Assembly: GCA_027493025.1 (NCBI GenBank)
Contig: JAPUDQ010000033.1
Location: forward strand, 1-45,526
Direction: 5' to 3'
Length of the DNA stretch: 45,526 bases
Source of the DNA: Candidatus Saccharimonadota bacterium
GTDB lineage: Bacteria > Patescibacteriota > Saccharimonadia > Saccharimonadales > Saccharimonadaceae
How positions within the stretch are numbered: the first letter of the stretch is position 1; every line of letters begins with the position of its first letter. The notes under the pieces are model-generated. The model had not been told where the DNA came from and made no database searches. It saw only the letters and a list, made by a program, of their open reading frames with translations. A program made the translations under genes and the position numbers. Below, one piece after another: positions 26,140-34,417 of this stretch.

Positions 26140-27036
26140 ATGCAGAAAATATTGCTGTACTATAAATTCACTTCACTGGCCGATCCTGAAGCTATTACAT
26201 TATGGCAAAAGGTTTTAACCGACAGTCTTCATTTGCGCGGTCGGATATTGGTGAATAAACACGGAATTAACGGTACAGTTGGCGGTGAGCTTGATGATCT
26301 CAAAACCTATGTCAAAGAAACGAAAAAATACCCTGGTTTTAAAGATATTATGTGGAAATGGAGTGACGGCAGTCGTGATGATTTTCCCCGGATGAGTGTG
26401 CGTCATCGCCGTGAGCTGGTCGGGTTTCGTAATAGCGAAGATGAGTTTACGGTCGATGAGAACGGAGTGGTCGGCGGCGGTACACATCTCAAGCCTGAGG
26501 AAGTTCATGCGATGGTCGAAAGATATGGAGATGACGTAGTATTCTTTGACGGGCGCAATGCGAGCGAGGCGAGCGTTGGAAAGTTCAAAAACGCCGTGGT
26601 ACCTGATACGCGCACGAGTCGGGATTTTATTGCCGAACTGGAGAGCGACAAATATGACGCCATCAAAGACAAGAAGGTGATTAGTTATTGTACGGGTGGT
26701 ATTCGTTGCGAAGTCATCAGTGCTATGATGAAAAAACGCGGTTTCAAAGAGGTTTACCAAATCGACGGCGGTATCGTCAAATATGGTGAAAAATACGGCG
26801 ATGATGGTTTGTGGGAGGGCGCTCTCCGCGTCTTTGATAATCGCAAAGTTACGACATTCACGGATCATGCGAAGACGATCGGGACGTGCATTCACTGCCA
26901 GTCGCCGACCAGTAATTTCGAGAATTGCGCTGATATCAGTTGCAATGAATTGGTACTACTGTGTGATGGATGCAAAACGGATGAACACGCGCGATATCAC
27001 TCTCCGACTTGCCAGCAGAAAGTTTCTGCATCATGA
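26140..27036 (+). CDS. trhO: tRNA uridine(34) hydroxylase TrhO (rhodanese, UPF0176)
   Basis: 298 residues. The N-terminal ferredoxin-like domain starts [19 protein letters not shown], a central rhodanese domain carries the active-site loop [11 protein letters not shown], and the C-terminus has two Cys pairs ([15 protein letters not shown]) that probably bind a metal. TrhO makes 5-hydroxyuridine at the wobble position of certain tRNAs. The gene overlaps the next by the four bases ATGA, starting an operon with a nucleotidase and the NUDIX-deformylase fusion. An upstream in-frame ATG at 26131 lies inside the -10 box and is rejected. Confidence 0.9.
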   Translation: MQKILLYYKFTSLADPEAITLWQKVLTDSLHLRGRILVNKHGINGTVGGELDDLKTYVKETKKYPGFKDIMWKWSDGSRDDFPRMSVRHRRELVGFRNSEDEFTVDENGVVGGGTHLKPEEVHAMVERYGDDVVFFDGRNASEASVGKFKNAVVPDTRTSRDFIAELESDKYDAIKDKKVISYCTGGIRCEVISAMMKKRGFKEVYQIDGGIVKYGEKYGDDGLWEGALRVFDNRKVTTFTDHAKTIGTCIHCQSPTSNFENCADISCNELVLLCDGCKTDEHARYHSPTCQQKVSAS

Positions 27037-27647
27037 GCAAACAGACAATTGCTGTTGATATTGACGATGTACTGTCAACTAATGCGCAGGATTTCATTGC
27101 TTATACCAACGCTCGATGGGGGACTAGACTAACCATTGAAGATTATGATGAGCATTGGGGCGAGGTTTGGCAAGTTGAACGCGAAGAAGCTCACGAGCGT
27201 GCGTCCGAATATCTGCTCGGCGACACGATGGGTTCATATGGCCAGCATGACTATGCATATGAGGCACTCAAAAAGCTCCATGAAATGTATCGCATTATCA
27301 TCGTGACGTCTCGCGGCAAGATTATAGAAAAAAATACGCAGGATTGGTTGCGAAAGCATTTTGATGGCTGCATCGACGAAGTATTTTTTGCGGGCATATA
27401 TGATACCTCTCCTGATGACGACGACGAATATCATAGCCGATACAAGAAAACAAAAGGCACGTTGCTCAAAGAACTTGGCGCAGATTATTTCGTTGATGAT
27501 CAGCCAAAACATTGCATTGCCGCTGACGAGCTGGGGATTACGACGATTTTGTTCGGCGATTATGCCTGGAATCGTCAGGCAGAAATACCTACCTCGATGA
27601 TTCGTTGTAAAACTTGGCGCGACGTCTGTGCCTATTTCGGAGTGTAG
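27033..27647 (+). CDS. HAD-family 5'(3')-deoxyribonucleotidase-like protein
   Basis: 204 residues. HAD motif I is DIDDVLSTN near the N-terminus, motif II is IIIVTSRGK, the lysine is in [17 protein letters not shown], and motif IV is FVDDQPKH. The layout and the helical cap resemble small 5' nucleotidases of the NT5C type; the nucleotide substrate is inferred. The start is placed at ATG 27033, which overlaps the trhO stop; a longer frame from 27009 would intrude into trhO. Confidence 0.75.
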   Translation: MSKQTIAVDIDDVLSTNAQDFIAYTNARWGTRLTIEDYDEHWGEVWQVEREEAHERASEYLLGDTMGSYGQHDYAYEALKKLHEMYRIIIVTSRGKIIEKNTQDWLRKHFDGCIDEVFFAGIYDTSPDDDDEYHSRYKKTKGTLLKELGADYFVDDQPKHCIAADELGITTILFGDYAWNRQAEIPTSMIRCKTWRDVCAYFGV

Positions 27648-27648
27648 G

Positions 27649-28764
27649 ATGGGGCATATACATACCGAACCGAACCAACACGACTTTACGACCAGCGCAT
27701 ATATTATTCGTAAGGTTGATGACGAGTGGAAATGTCTCGTGCATCATCATAAAAAGCTTGGTAAACTTCTCCAGATTGGTGGGCATATCGAGCTTACAGA
27801 AACGCCGTGGCAAGCGCTTGCCCATGAGATACGCGAAGAGAGTGGCTATGATTTATCTGAACTGCGGCTACTCCAGCCAAAAAGTATATCGACGAGCATA
27901 ATTTCTGATGCAATTGTTCATCCTCTTCCCCTTCTTCTAAACACGCACACTTTCTCATCTGACCACTTTCATACTGATCTCGGTTATGGCTTTATTGCAA
28001 AGCATACTCCAAGTCGACCACCGCATATGGATGAGTCGCAGGATATTCGATGGTATTCGTTGAGTGAGATTGAAGTTGCTCTCGCGGCGGACAAAATTAT
28101 CCCCGATATCGCGATCACCTATCGGCAATTGCTCGGTTCTCTGGAGTCCTACAAGACTGTTGATCCTGCCAGTTTTTCACTTGAATGCGCTAAGGTCTTC
28201 AAGGCAACGCATCGTGAATTATCTTTGACACAATTTGGGAATCCTATTCTGCGTCAAGTAGCCCGCCCTTTGAGTGCACAAGAAATTACCTCAGATGAAA
28301 TCCAACAACTTATAACAGATATACGCTATACGAACCAAACAAAATCTTATGGGGTCGGTTTAGCGGCGCCACAAGTTGGGGTAGGTATTGCTCTTAGCGT
28401 CATCGGTATTAAGCCGACACCCAACCGGCCAAATCTAACGCCATTTGAACAGGTGATTATCAATCCGTCCTATGGAGGAATTGGAAAGCGCATAGGTATG
28501 TGGGAGGGTTGTCAAAGCAGCGGGACAGGGCATAATACTCTGTACGGGAAAGCTTTGCGCTATCGGAAGATCAAAGCTTTTTGGTTAGATGAGAGGGGTG
28601 AAACGCATGAGCAAACACTGGATGGATTTGTGGCACATGTTTTTCAGCACGAAACGGATCATCTCAATGGGATTTTATTTGTAGATCGAGTGCGGGATAC
28701 TAAAACGTACATGCTTGCTGATGAATTTCGCGAACGTATTGTCAAGCCGAGCCAAATAGATTAG
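27649..28764 (+). CDS. NUDIX hydrolase-peptide deformylase fusion
   Basis: 371 residues with two enzymes in one chain. Residues 1-160 are a NUDIX domain with the box GHIELTETPWQALAHEIREE (45-64) followed by SGY. Residues 190-371 are a peptide deformylase with all three metal-site motifs: GVGLAAPQ (235-242), EGCQS (286-290, Cys288) and QHETDHLNG (333-341). Deformylase removes the formyl group from new proteins; the NUDIX half would hydrolyse a nucleoside diphosphate compound. The reading frame is continuous, and ATG 27649 lies directly after the stop of the nucleotidase, so translation is coupled. A sequencing-error fusion is unlikely because the linker is in frame and well formed. Confidence 0.85.
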   Translation: MGHIHTEPNQHDFTTSAYIIRKVDDEWKCLVHHHKKLGKLLQIGGHIELTETPWQALAHEIREESGYDLSELRLLQPKSISTSIISDAIVHPLPLLLNTHTFSSDHFHTDLGYGFIAKHTPSRPPHMDESQDIRWYSLSEIEVALAADKIIPDIAITYRQLLGSLESYKTVDPASFSLECAKVFKATHRELSLTQFGNPILRQVARPLSAQEITSDEIQQLITDIRYTNQTKSYGVGLAAPQVGVGIALSVIGIKPTPNRPNLTPFEQVIINPSYGGIGKRIGMWEGCQSSGTGHNTLYGKALRYRKIKAFWLDERGETHEQTLDGFVAHVFQHETDHLNGILFVDRVRDTKTYMLADEFRERIVKPSQID

Positions 28765-29138
28765 CGGATGAGTTTATAGCCATGTCGCTGGACATCGCCA
28801 ATTCCACCAAGATCAGTGATATTTGTATAGGCGGCCTTGCGGAGAATTTCTGTAGCTTCACGAGAGCGATTCCCGCTACGGCAATAAACGCCAATAGCAG
28901 TGTCGGTTGGTTCGGCTGGACGGATGCCTTTTTGAATATCTTGGAGCGGCAGAAGATAGGCATTCTCAACATGCCCGGCAGCATACTCTTCTGGCGTCCG
29001 GACATCATATATGACTAATTTTTCTTGAGTAGAATTTTTCGCCTCAGACAAAACGTGTGTCTCACCTCGGCGTTGTGAAGCAATCGCCACACCAGCCAAT
29101 ACGAGAAGAAAGATAACCGCAATAATCCATGGTTTCAT
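28761..29138 (-). CDS. Membrane-anchored rhodanese domain protein
   Basis: 125 residues. An N-terminal anchor or signal (WIIAVIFLLVLAGVAIA) is followed by a single rhodanese domain: LVIYDVRTPEEYAAGHVENA, the active-site loop VYCRSGNRS with its cysteine, and LGGIGDVQRHG. It probably works outside the membrane in sulfur transfer or thiol chemistry; the partner is unknown. It is convergent with the fusion gene (4-base overlap). Confidence 0.85.
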   Translation of the reverse strand: MKPWIIAVIFLLVLAGVAIASQRRGETHVLSEAKNSTQEKLVIYDVRTPEEYAAGHVENAYLLPLQDIQKGIRPAEPTDTAIGVYCRSGNRSREATEILRKAAYTNITDLGGIGDVQRHGYKLIR

Positions 29139-29144
29139 ACACGT

Positions 29145-29150
29145 AGCATA
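29145..29150 (-). promoter_or_regulatory. -10 box of rhodanese gene, leaderless spacing
   Basis: TATGCT on the - strand ends 6 bases before the ATG at 29138. Confidence 0.45.
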
Positions 29151-29279
29151 CGAAATATAATAAAAACATGCAATGATATGAGTGACATATATTTGTATTA
29201 ATATCTATTTTAGAGTATAAATATATGCAGACTCAAGTCAATCTGTCTTGAGTAGAGAACGAGTTGATCGGAGAGAAAG

Positions 29280-30191
29280 ATGATTGATCTCGTAGAGAAG
29301 TTCGTCACCTTCTGGCGCAGTTTGATAGGGCGTTATGGAAAGCTGCGAGTAGCGATCAGCTGCTTTGGCATTTTCATGGCAATCTTCGGTCCGTTATTTA
29401 TGCCATATAGTTGGCGTGACGAACTGTTCTTTGCTGTATCGGTGATGATTGTCTACTTCGGCTGGCGTTTGATCAGTAAGACGGTTGTTAAGAAACGCCA
29501 ATCGGTTAAAGCGCAGTCCCGTAATCAAGGTAATATTGATGGGATGGAGCACATCGTGCCTCCTCCAGCAAATGACTTCGAGGAACAGCGGTATGTAATC
29601 GATACAACCAAACTGCTGAGTGAGCTGACAGTTGACGATTTCGTTGCGATCCATGACCGTACTCGTGCGAAGATAAAAGCTCCTTCGGCAAACGATCTTA
29701 TCTACTGGAACGAAAACCCTCATGTCAAACACTTCCTCAAGCGGTTGTGGCGTATTATTGTTGCGTGGATTGCAGTTATTGCTGGGGTGGTATTGGTTTC
29801 AGGAACGCACTATGGGGCATTCGTGATCGTCTTCGTCATCCTATCCGGCGTAATGTATACTTGGCGTCGTGTCAAGAAGTGGCAGGATCTACGCTTAGCG
29901 ATTATTGGTGACTGGGTCTTTATTCAAGAGGCAAAGAACCCCTGGCTGTTTCTTAACGGAGCCCGCAGAGCCGTACCAGTACTAGCCTGCAACAATGTGT
30001 CTTCACGCCAGACAGTAGTGGAGCTTTTGTTGCGTCTCCGCTGCGGTCAGGTAGATATCAATACTCCCATTGACCAGAATGACTGGTTCCGTTTCTTGCA
30101 GGACGTCCGACGTTATGAGGAGTTTGAACGAATCCTGCGCCAGCGTTTCGATGAGATCATGGCTGGCTCCAATCGTGGTTTCGAAACCTGA
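29280..30191 (+). CDS. Four-helix membrane protein, possible bacterial PH-like domain
   Basis: 303 residues. Hydrophobic pairs lie at about 25-65 (AISCFGIFMAIFGPLFMPY, ELFFAVSVMIVYFGW) and 155-195 (IIVAWIAVIAGVVLVSG, FVIVFVILSGVMY). A cytoplasmic loop separates them, and a C-terminal domain starting RLAIIGDWVFIQEAKNPW faintly resembles bacterial PH domains. GGAGAG lies before the ATG. It is the first gene of the GC-richer island and faces the secretion operon. No function can be assigned. Confidence 0.5.
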   Translation: MIDLVEKFVTFWRSLIGRYGKLRVAISCFGIFMAIFGPLFMPYSWRDELFFAVSVMIVYFGWRLISKTVVKKRQSVKAQSRNQGNIDGMEHIVPPPANDFEEQRYVIDTTKLLSELTVDDFVAIHDRTRAKIKAPSANDLIYWNENPHVKHFLKRLWRIIVAWIAVIAGVVLVSGTHYGAFVIVFVILSGVMYTWRRVKKWQDLRLAIIGDWVFIQEAKNPWLFLNGARRAVPVLACNNVSSRQTVVELLLRLRCGQVDINTPIDQNDWFRFLQDVRRYEEFERILRQRFDEIMAGSNRGFET

Positions 30192-30722
30192 AAGGAGAAT
30201 GACCGCCTCAACTCGTTCTTACTTCTGCGTGTCAAGCCAATCAAAAGAGAGGGGCTTGGCACGCCTCTCTCATAAACCCTTATAAAATTAATCAACCCAG
30301 CTCCTGAATTCCTTCAAGCTCTAGGTTGATATAGATTTATAACGACAACTTCTGGATTAGAGGTAAGCATATCCTTTGGGTGTGATTATTTATAAATAAC
30401 ATCCTGCTGCTAAGTGTTAATGCGCAATAACCGAACTAGTCTGCTCAGAGCGTTAATGCACCATAGCAGGTTATATATAAAACATTACCAACCTAAATAT
30501 TCGAACGAGGTTTGAATACTTAGGTTAGTGCCGGTTTATCTACTGAGCTTTCGCTGTTCGATATCACTATACTCGCTTGTGGCGAGGACAGTGCGGACCG
30601 GCGGCCGCGCTATTTTTGCAAGGGCTTTGAACCCTAGCTGAAAGAATCGATCGATGTGAACACCGGATCCTATCAGCCTGCTTTGTGCCTTTGTGAGGCG
30701 CAAGCAGCTCTCGAAATGCTAC
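30192..30722. other. Convergent non-coding region with strong hairpins
   Basis: No gene is supported in these 531 bases. They hold a 14-bp palindrome TTATTTATAAATAA (30386-30399), a nearly perfect 16-bp hairpin with one mismatch at 30490-30526 (outer arms AACCTAA/TTAGGTT), and a GC-rich multi-stem element closed by GCCGGT/ACCGGC (30530-30602). CTGCTT/AAGCAG arms near 30679-30712 sit just after the stop of the secretion-operon lipoprotein. Since genes on both sides end here, some are probably transcription ends; a small RNA is possible. Confidence 0.4.
30246..30270. terminator. Terminator-like hairpin
   Basis: AGAGAGG and CCTCTCT form a 7-bp stem. On the - strand it is followed directly by TTTTGATT; on the + strand it follows the membrane-protein gene by 54 bases. 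Confidence 0.5.
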
Positions 30723-32237
30723 CTATGCGGCAAGGCCGGCTCGTGGAAGAGGTTGCCCAGTGGCGCAGCCGATTGCTGTCAGCCCGCCAGACGAGATGAA
30801 TTTTGGCAGATCAATGAACGTATCGCCTTCTTTCAGCTCGGCATGAAGATGCGGACCGGTTGAGTCGCCGGTATTACCCGACAAACCAATTACCGTACTC
30901 TTCGTGACCTCTTGCCCAACCACTACCTTGATTTCTTGGAGGTGGTTATACGTTGAGACGACTTCCACGCCATTCACTTTGCCGTGTGAAACGACGATCC
31001 TATTACCGTAACCACCGCTCTGCGCTTGGGTTTGGGTTTGTGCGATCGTTCCGTTGGCAATCACCATGACAGGGGTGCCTACGGGCACTCCGTAATCCTG
31101 ACCGGCGTGGAGTTTGCCCCATCGTGGTCCACACGGAGAAGTTTCGACGAGGTTTGCAAGAGGGAATATCCACCCTCCTACGCCTGCTTGCGCGGAAATG
31201 CTCGGGAGCTGCAACCGTCCTGCTTCAACGGTCACCCCCCGGGGAACGATCGACGAGAGGCTTTGGACTTCCATCGCTTGGCTCGAAGATCCGATCCCTA
31301 TGACATTTCCATTCCCGGCATACATCGCAACCCGTGACGAACCGATAAACAGCAAGTCGCCAGGTTGAAGCTTCGCAAGCATTCGTGCGTAGGCGTCTTG
31401 CCCGTTTGCTAGGCCCCATTTAAAGCCTTCAACGGGAGAAGTCTTCTTTTTCTGCTCCTCGGCGGTTAGCGGCAAGTCGATTTGTGCCGACTTGAACACC
31501 CACTGGGTGAATCCTGAACCACCGTCCTTGTCTTGCCACGAGTACGCTTGGCCAATCTGGCTGCGCGCGGCCGTAAGTAGTGTTGACACGGAAGAGCCGC
31601 TAGGTTGGCAGTTAAGCGCGCCGACCTGTTGGAATCCGTGGGCGGCAGATATGGATCCACTGCCAAGCCACTTCTTGATTTTGGCAATATTGTCGACGAT
31701 GTTGTGCGCCGAGCTGTAATACGCAGATGTTGATGGACGTTGGATGGCGATCGCGAGTTTGTCCCAATTATTCCCATCCGCGTATGATTGCCAGTTGGGA
31801 ATATCCACGAGCCCGGGAATTTTGTTCCCATTCGCGCCAGGTCCACCTTTCATGAACATCGTGGTTGCCCACACAGGATCCATTCGTTGTTGTATGGATC
31901 CGTACACGTTCGTTTGCTGGAACAGGTTCACGGAGGTGCCGTCTCCGCCCGGAAGATTGATTAAGCCCGACTCGTGATATGCCACTGCGACCGAGAACAT
32001 GCCTGACCAATCTGGGAGTCCTATGGATTTTGCGACTCCTAGAATGAGCTGAGCATTTTTTCGCTGCTCGCTACTTAGCTGTGGCGTGGTAACGCTCACG
32101 GCAACCGGCACGACATTGATTATGTCGTTCGGCAGGCAGGCAGCAGTATTAGTTGCCAGCTTGTCGCAGGCAGTGAGCGATGGCGTGAAAAAAACGACCA
32201 TCGCGAGGATTGCAATAACCCTATGTAGCCGGTTCAT
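30723..32237 (-). CDS. Lipoprotein with lysozyme-like, dead NlpC/P60 and M23 domains
   Basis: 504 residues. The signal peptide ends in the lipobox LTAC (Cys24). Residues 55-190 look lysozyme-like (AVAYHESGLINLPGGDG, possible catalytic E89, and LFQQ). Residues 217-345 align by pattern with NlpC/P60, but the catalytic Cys position in the DCSG motif is Gly240 (GGSG) and the His position is Arg302 (SRVAMYAGNG), so this part should be inactive. Residues 355-490 are an M23 endopeptidase with H377, D381, H463 and H465 (HAGQDYG, GPHLHAEL) intact. It probably opens peptidoglycan for the secretion machine. It is the last gene of the operon and overlaps the one before it by 17 bases. Confidence 0.8.
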   Translation of the reverse strand: MNRLHRVIAILAMVVFFTPSLTACDKLATNTAACLPNDIINVVPVAVSVTTPQLSSEQRKNAQLILGVAKSIGLPDWSGMFSVAVAYHESGLINLPGGDGTSVNLFQQTNVYGSIQQRMDPVWATTMFMKGGPGANGNKIPGLVDIPNWQSYADGNNWDKLAIAIQRPSTSAYYSSAHNIVDNIAKIKKWLGSGSISAAHGFQQVGALNCQPSGSSVSTLLTAARSQIGQAYSWQDKDGGSGFTQWVFKSAQIDLPLTAEEQKKKTSPVEGFKWGLANGQDAYARMLAKLQPGDLLFIGSSRVAMYAGNGNVIGIGSSSQAMEVQSLSSIVPRGVTVEAGRLQLPSISAQAGVGGWIFPLANLVETSPCGPRWGKLHAGQDYGVPVGTPVMVIANGTIAQTQTQAQSGGYGNRIVVSHGKVNGVEVVSTYNHLQEIKVVVGQEVTKSTVIGLSGNTGDSTGPHLHAELKEGDTFIDLPKFISSGGLTAIGCATGQPLPRAGLAA

Positions 32238-32769
32238 CTGCTGTCACCACCCACCCTTTTCCAATGACTTGCTGCCAAGAAATCTTGCGACGTTCACCGC
32301 CCGTTATGCCGCTAGGAAAGATGTAGGCGATGGTAACGAACGTGATAGCTCGTCCCTCACCCTCATCTCCCCAGCTCGCATTCGTCACGGTTGCTGTGCC
32401 GGTTTGCAAGTTGCGCTGGCGGGAGGCGGTGTTACGCGCCTCCATGTCTTTTTGGACTTCGCCAAGCGAGCCATCGGCGACCAGCTTTTGTAGCTGGTTC
32501 GTGCGTTCGGACACAGGAACTTCGCCGTTCGGATCGATACGATAGACGACCCCCACATACCGCTTGATTGGCAGGCCGTTCTCGTCCACATCCGACAGGG
32601 TCGTTACTGATACTGACGGAGTTGCGGCCGAACTGCTTGTCGTGGCATGAGCTTCTTGTGTGGCTGGACTCACCACGCCTGTCGTTCCACGGGAAAGGAC
32701 GACGATCGTAATGAGCGCAGCAACCATCACGAGAATGATGACGACTAGGTCACTCCTTCTTACTCTCAT
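32221..32769 (-). CDS. Single-pass membrane protein of the secretion operon
   Basis: 182 residues. A basic start (MRVRRSD) precedes one membrane helix (LVVIILVMVAALITIVVL), a Thr/Ser linker and a compact domain (KRYVGVVYRIDPNGEV, TATVTNASWGDEGEGRAITFVTIAYIFPSG). Topology and position fit a VirB8/TcpC-type assembly factor, but no motif proves it. Its start overlaps the VirB4-like gene by 4 bases. Confidence 0.5.
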   Translation of the reverse strand: MRVRRSDLVVIILVMVAALITIVVLSRGTTGVVSPATQEAHATTSSSAATPSVSVTTLSDVDENGLPIKRYVGVVYRIDPNGEVPVSERTNQLQKLVADGSLGEVQKDMEARNTASRQRNLQTGTATVTNASWGDEGEGRAITFVTIAYIFPSGITGGERRKISWQQVIGKGWVVTADEPAT

Positions 32770-34211
32770 GCGATCACCCTATCTTCGTATTGGACGAAAC
32801 GTGGATCGCGGTAACCAAGAACGTTCCTGGGGTCACCGGATTTAAGGAACTCTGAGAGGATCGAGAGGTTTGCACCCTCTGTGTTGTAGGTCGCCAGGTC
32901 GCTAGCCAGCGGCATCACCATGCATCGGCGCGGTGCCTGCCCGGGCATGACCAGTAGGAACTCACCCTGTTTGTAGCTCAGCATGGCTCGCAGCATGCTT
33001 TCAGGGATCGTTGGCAACAGGCGCCTGATTTCGGGAAGACCGGCCTCTACCTGACGGAAGATGATCCAGATCTTGATTTCGTTCATGGCGTTGCGAGCAA
33101 GTTGCAGCGACTTCGGGTTCGAAATCGCCTCTGTCAGGTCACTAAAGCGGTGAAAGATCGTAATCCGAATTCTCGATCCGGCACGGTTAGTCTTTGCCCG
33201 CTCGTAGCCCTCCTGGGCGAATTGCTCGTTGTCCCATCCCTCATAGGATTCGTCGCTGATCGTGACCATAGGCACGCGTTTGGGGTTGCGAAGCCCAAGC
33301 TCAGGACGATCTGGATCGATTGGCAGCATCGCGGCCGTTTCGATCGCGTTCAATACGACAAGAAGGACAGAACGAATGCGAGTGTTCCCAACCTCTTTCA
33401 AGTCGAAGGATACGACCTTTTGGTCAAGGATATCGAACAGGTCGGTACCCTGACTGCCGAACATGCCGAGGAAATCATCGCCAAGGAAGCTTTCGAATGT
33501 GAGCTTCAGCTCGTGCGCCGCTTGCTTCATCGCGTTGGTCGCGAACTTTTCAAGATTGCCCCATCTCTCGTCTTCAAACCCTTGCGGGTAATTATCCAAG
33601 ATTTGACACAGCTGTTCGGTGTCTGGTTTTTCTCTTGAGCGCACGATTTCGACTGCGCGCCCTAGAACCTTGCGTTCAAGCTGGGATGCCGACCGCTCGT
33701 TGGCGACCTCGAACATTCGCACTCCAAGGCGCTTGGTTTCACCAAGTGTAAGCCCTGATTTTTCTGAGGTCCAGTTGATACTTACAGTGCGGGGATCTAT
33801 GATTTTTTCATCCAGCACCTTCGTGACCAGTCCTTGCGCTTCAGGGACGCCATCATTGTGCTTGATCGAGTCGTACCGAAGACTGTTCGTACGGCGTGGA
33901 CCGGGGTCCATACTGAGCATCGTTTCGGCCAGCATACTAGCTAAGAGCGTCTTTCCAAAACCTTGTTCACCGATAATCCCGATATCGATGTTCATGAGCT
34001 CAGCAATGAGCCACTTCATGAGTTGGACATCAAACCCTACAGGGCTGTAGGAACTGTCGGCGGTAAGTGCCACCGGAATACCGCACGTGAGGTTCTGGGG
34101 CGTAAGCCGCCAGCTCAAAGCCAACGCGGTTGCCAGCGGTGCGCTGAACGGGGCAATCCGCTCGAATACGCTTGGCGTGCTATTGAACTTCAGTACGTCG
34201 AGGAGCTTCAT
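32766..34211 (-). CDS. VirB4-like secretion ATPase (motor domain only)
   Basis: 481 residues. Walker A is GEQGFGKT (81-88) in IDIGIIGEQGFGKTLLASML, and a Walker B-like strand is VPMVTISDES (313-322) with D320/E321. The tail block ARNAMNEIKIWIIFRQVEAG with a later LLVMPGQAPRRCMV is typical of VirB4/TraC/ConE ATPases. The protein has only the RecA-like motor; the N-terminal VirB4 domain appears to be in the separate upstream gene. It would power assembly or substrate movement. AGCAGG precedes the ATG, and a 206-base gap with a hairpin separates it from the gene before. Confidence 0.75.
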   Translation of the reverse strand: MKLLDVLKFNSTPSVFERIAPFSAPLATALALSWRLTPQNLTCGIPVALTADSSYSPVGFDVQLMKWLIAELMNIDIGIIGEQGFGKTLLASMLAETMLSMDPGPRRTNSLRYDSIKHNDGVPEAQGLVTKVLDEKIIDPRTVSINWTSEKSGLTLGETKRLGVRMFEVANERSASQLERKVLGRAVEIVRSREKPDTEQLCQILDNYPQGFEDERWGNLEKFATNAMKQAAHELKLTFESFLGDDFLGMFGSQGTDLFDILDQKVVSFDLKEVGNTRIRSVLLVVLNAIETAAMLPIDPDRPELGLRNPKRVPMVTISDESYEGWDNEQFAQEGYERAKTNRAGSRIRITIFHRFSDLTEAISNPKSLQLARNAMNEIKIWIIFRQVEAGLPEIRRLLPTIPESMLRAMLSYKQGEFLLVMPGQAPRRCMVMPLASDLATYNTEGANLSILSEFLKSGDPRNVLGYRDPRFVQYEDRVIA

Positions 34212-34350
34212 GGCCTGCTCGCTTTCGGTTGGATGTGTAGCATGTCAATGTTAAGCTGCTCCAGGATACTATCATTTGATACTGTGATATTTCCTGGGCA
34301 ACGTATCCGATACTCGGCTAGATTGCTAAAAAAACATCAAGTATGAGGTA

Positions 34351-34393
34351 TGGGGCAGGACGCAAACGCTTGCGCGTTCCGCATCCTGCCCCA
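34351..34393 (-). terminator. Intra-operon hairpin, possible attenuator
   Basis: TGGGGCAGGA (34351-34360) pairs with TCCTGCCCCA (34384-34393), with an inner AACGC/GCGTT stem. On the - strand seven T's follow 16 bases later (34334-34328), farther than in a standard terminator. It could lower expression of the VirB4-like gene relative to the genes before it. Confidence 0.5.
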
Positions 34394-34417
34394 AGGACAC
34401 CTCAATTGCACTACTCG

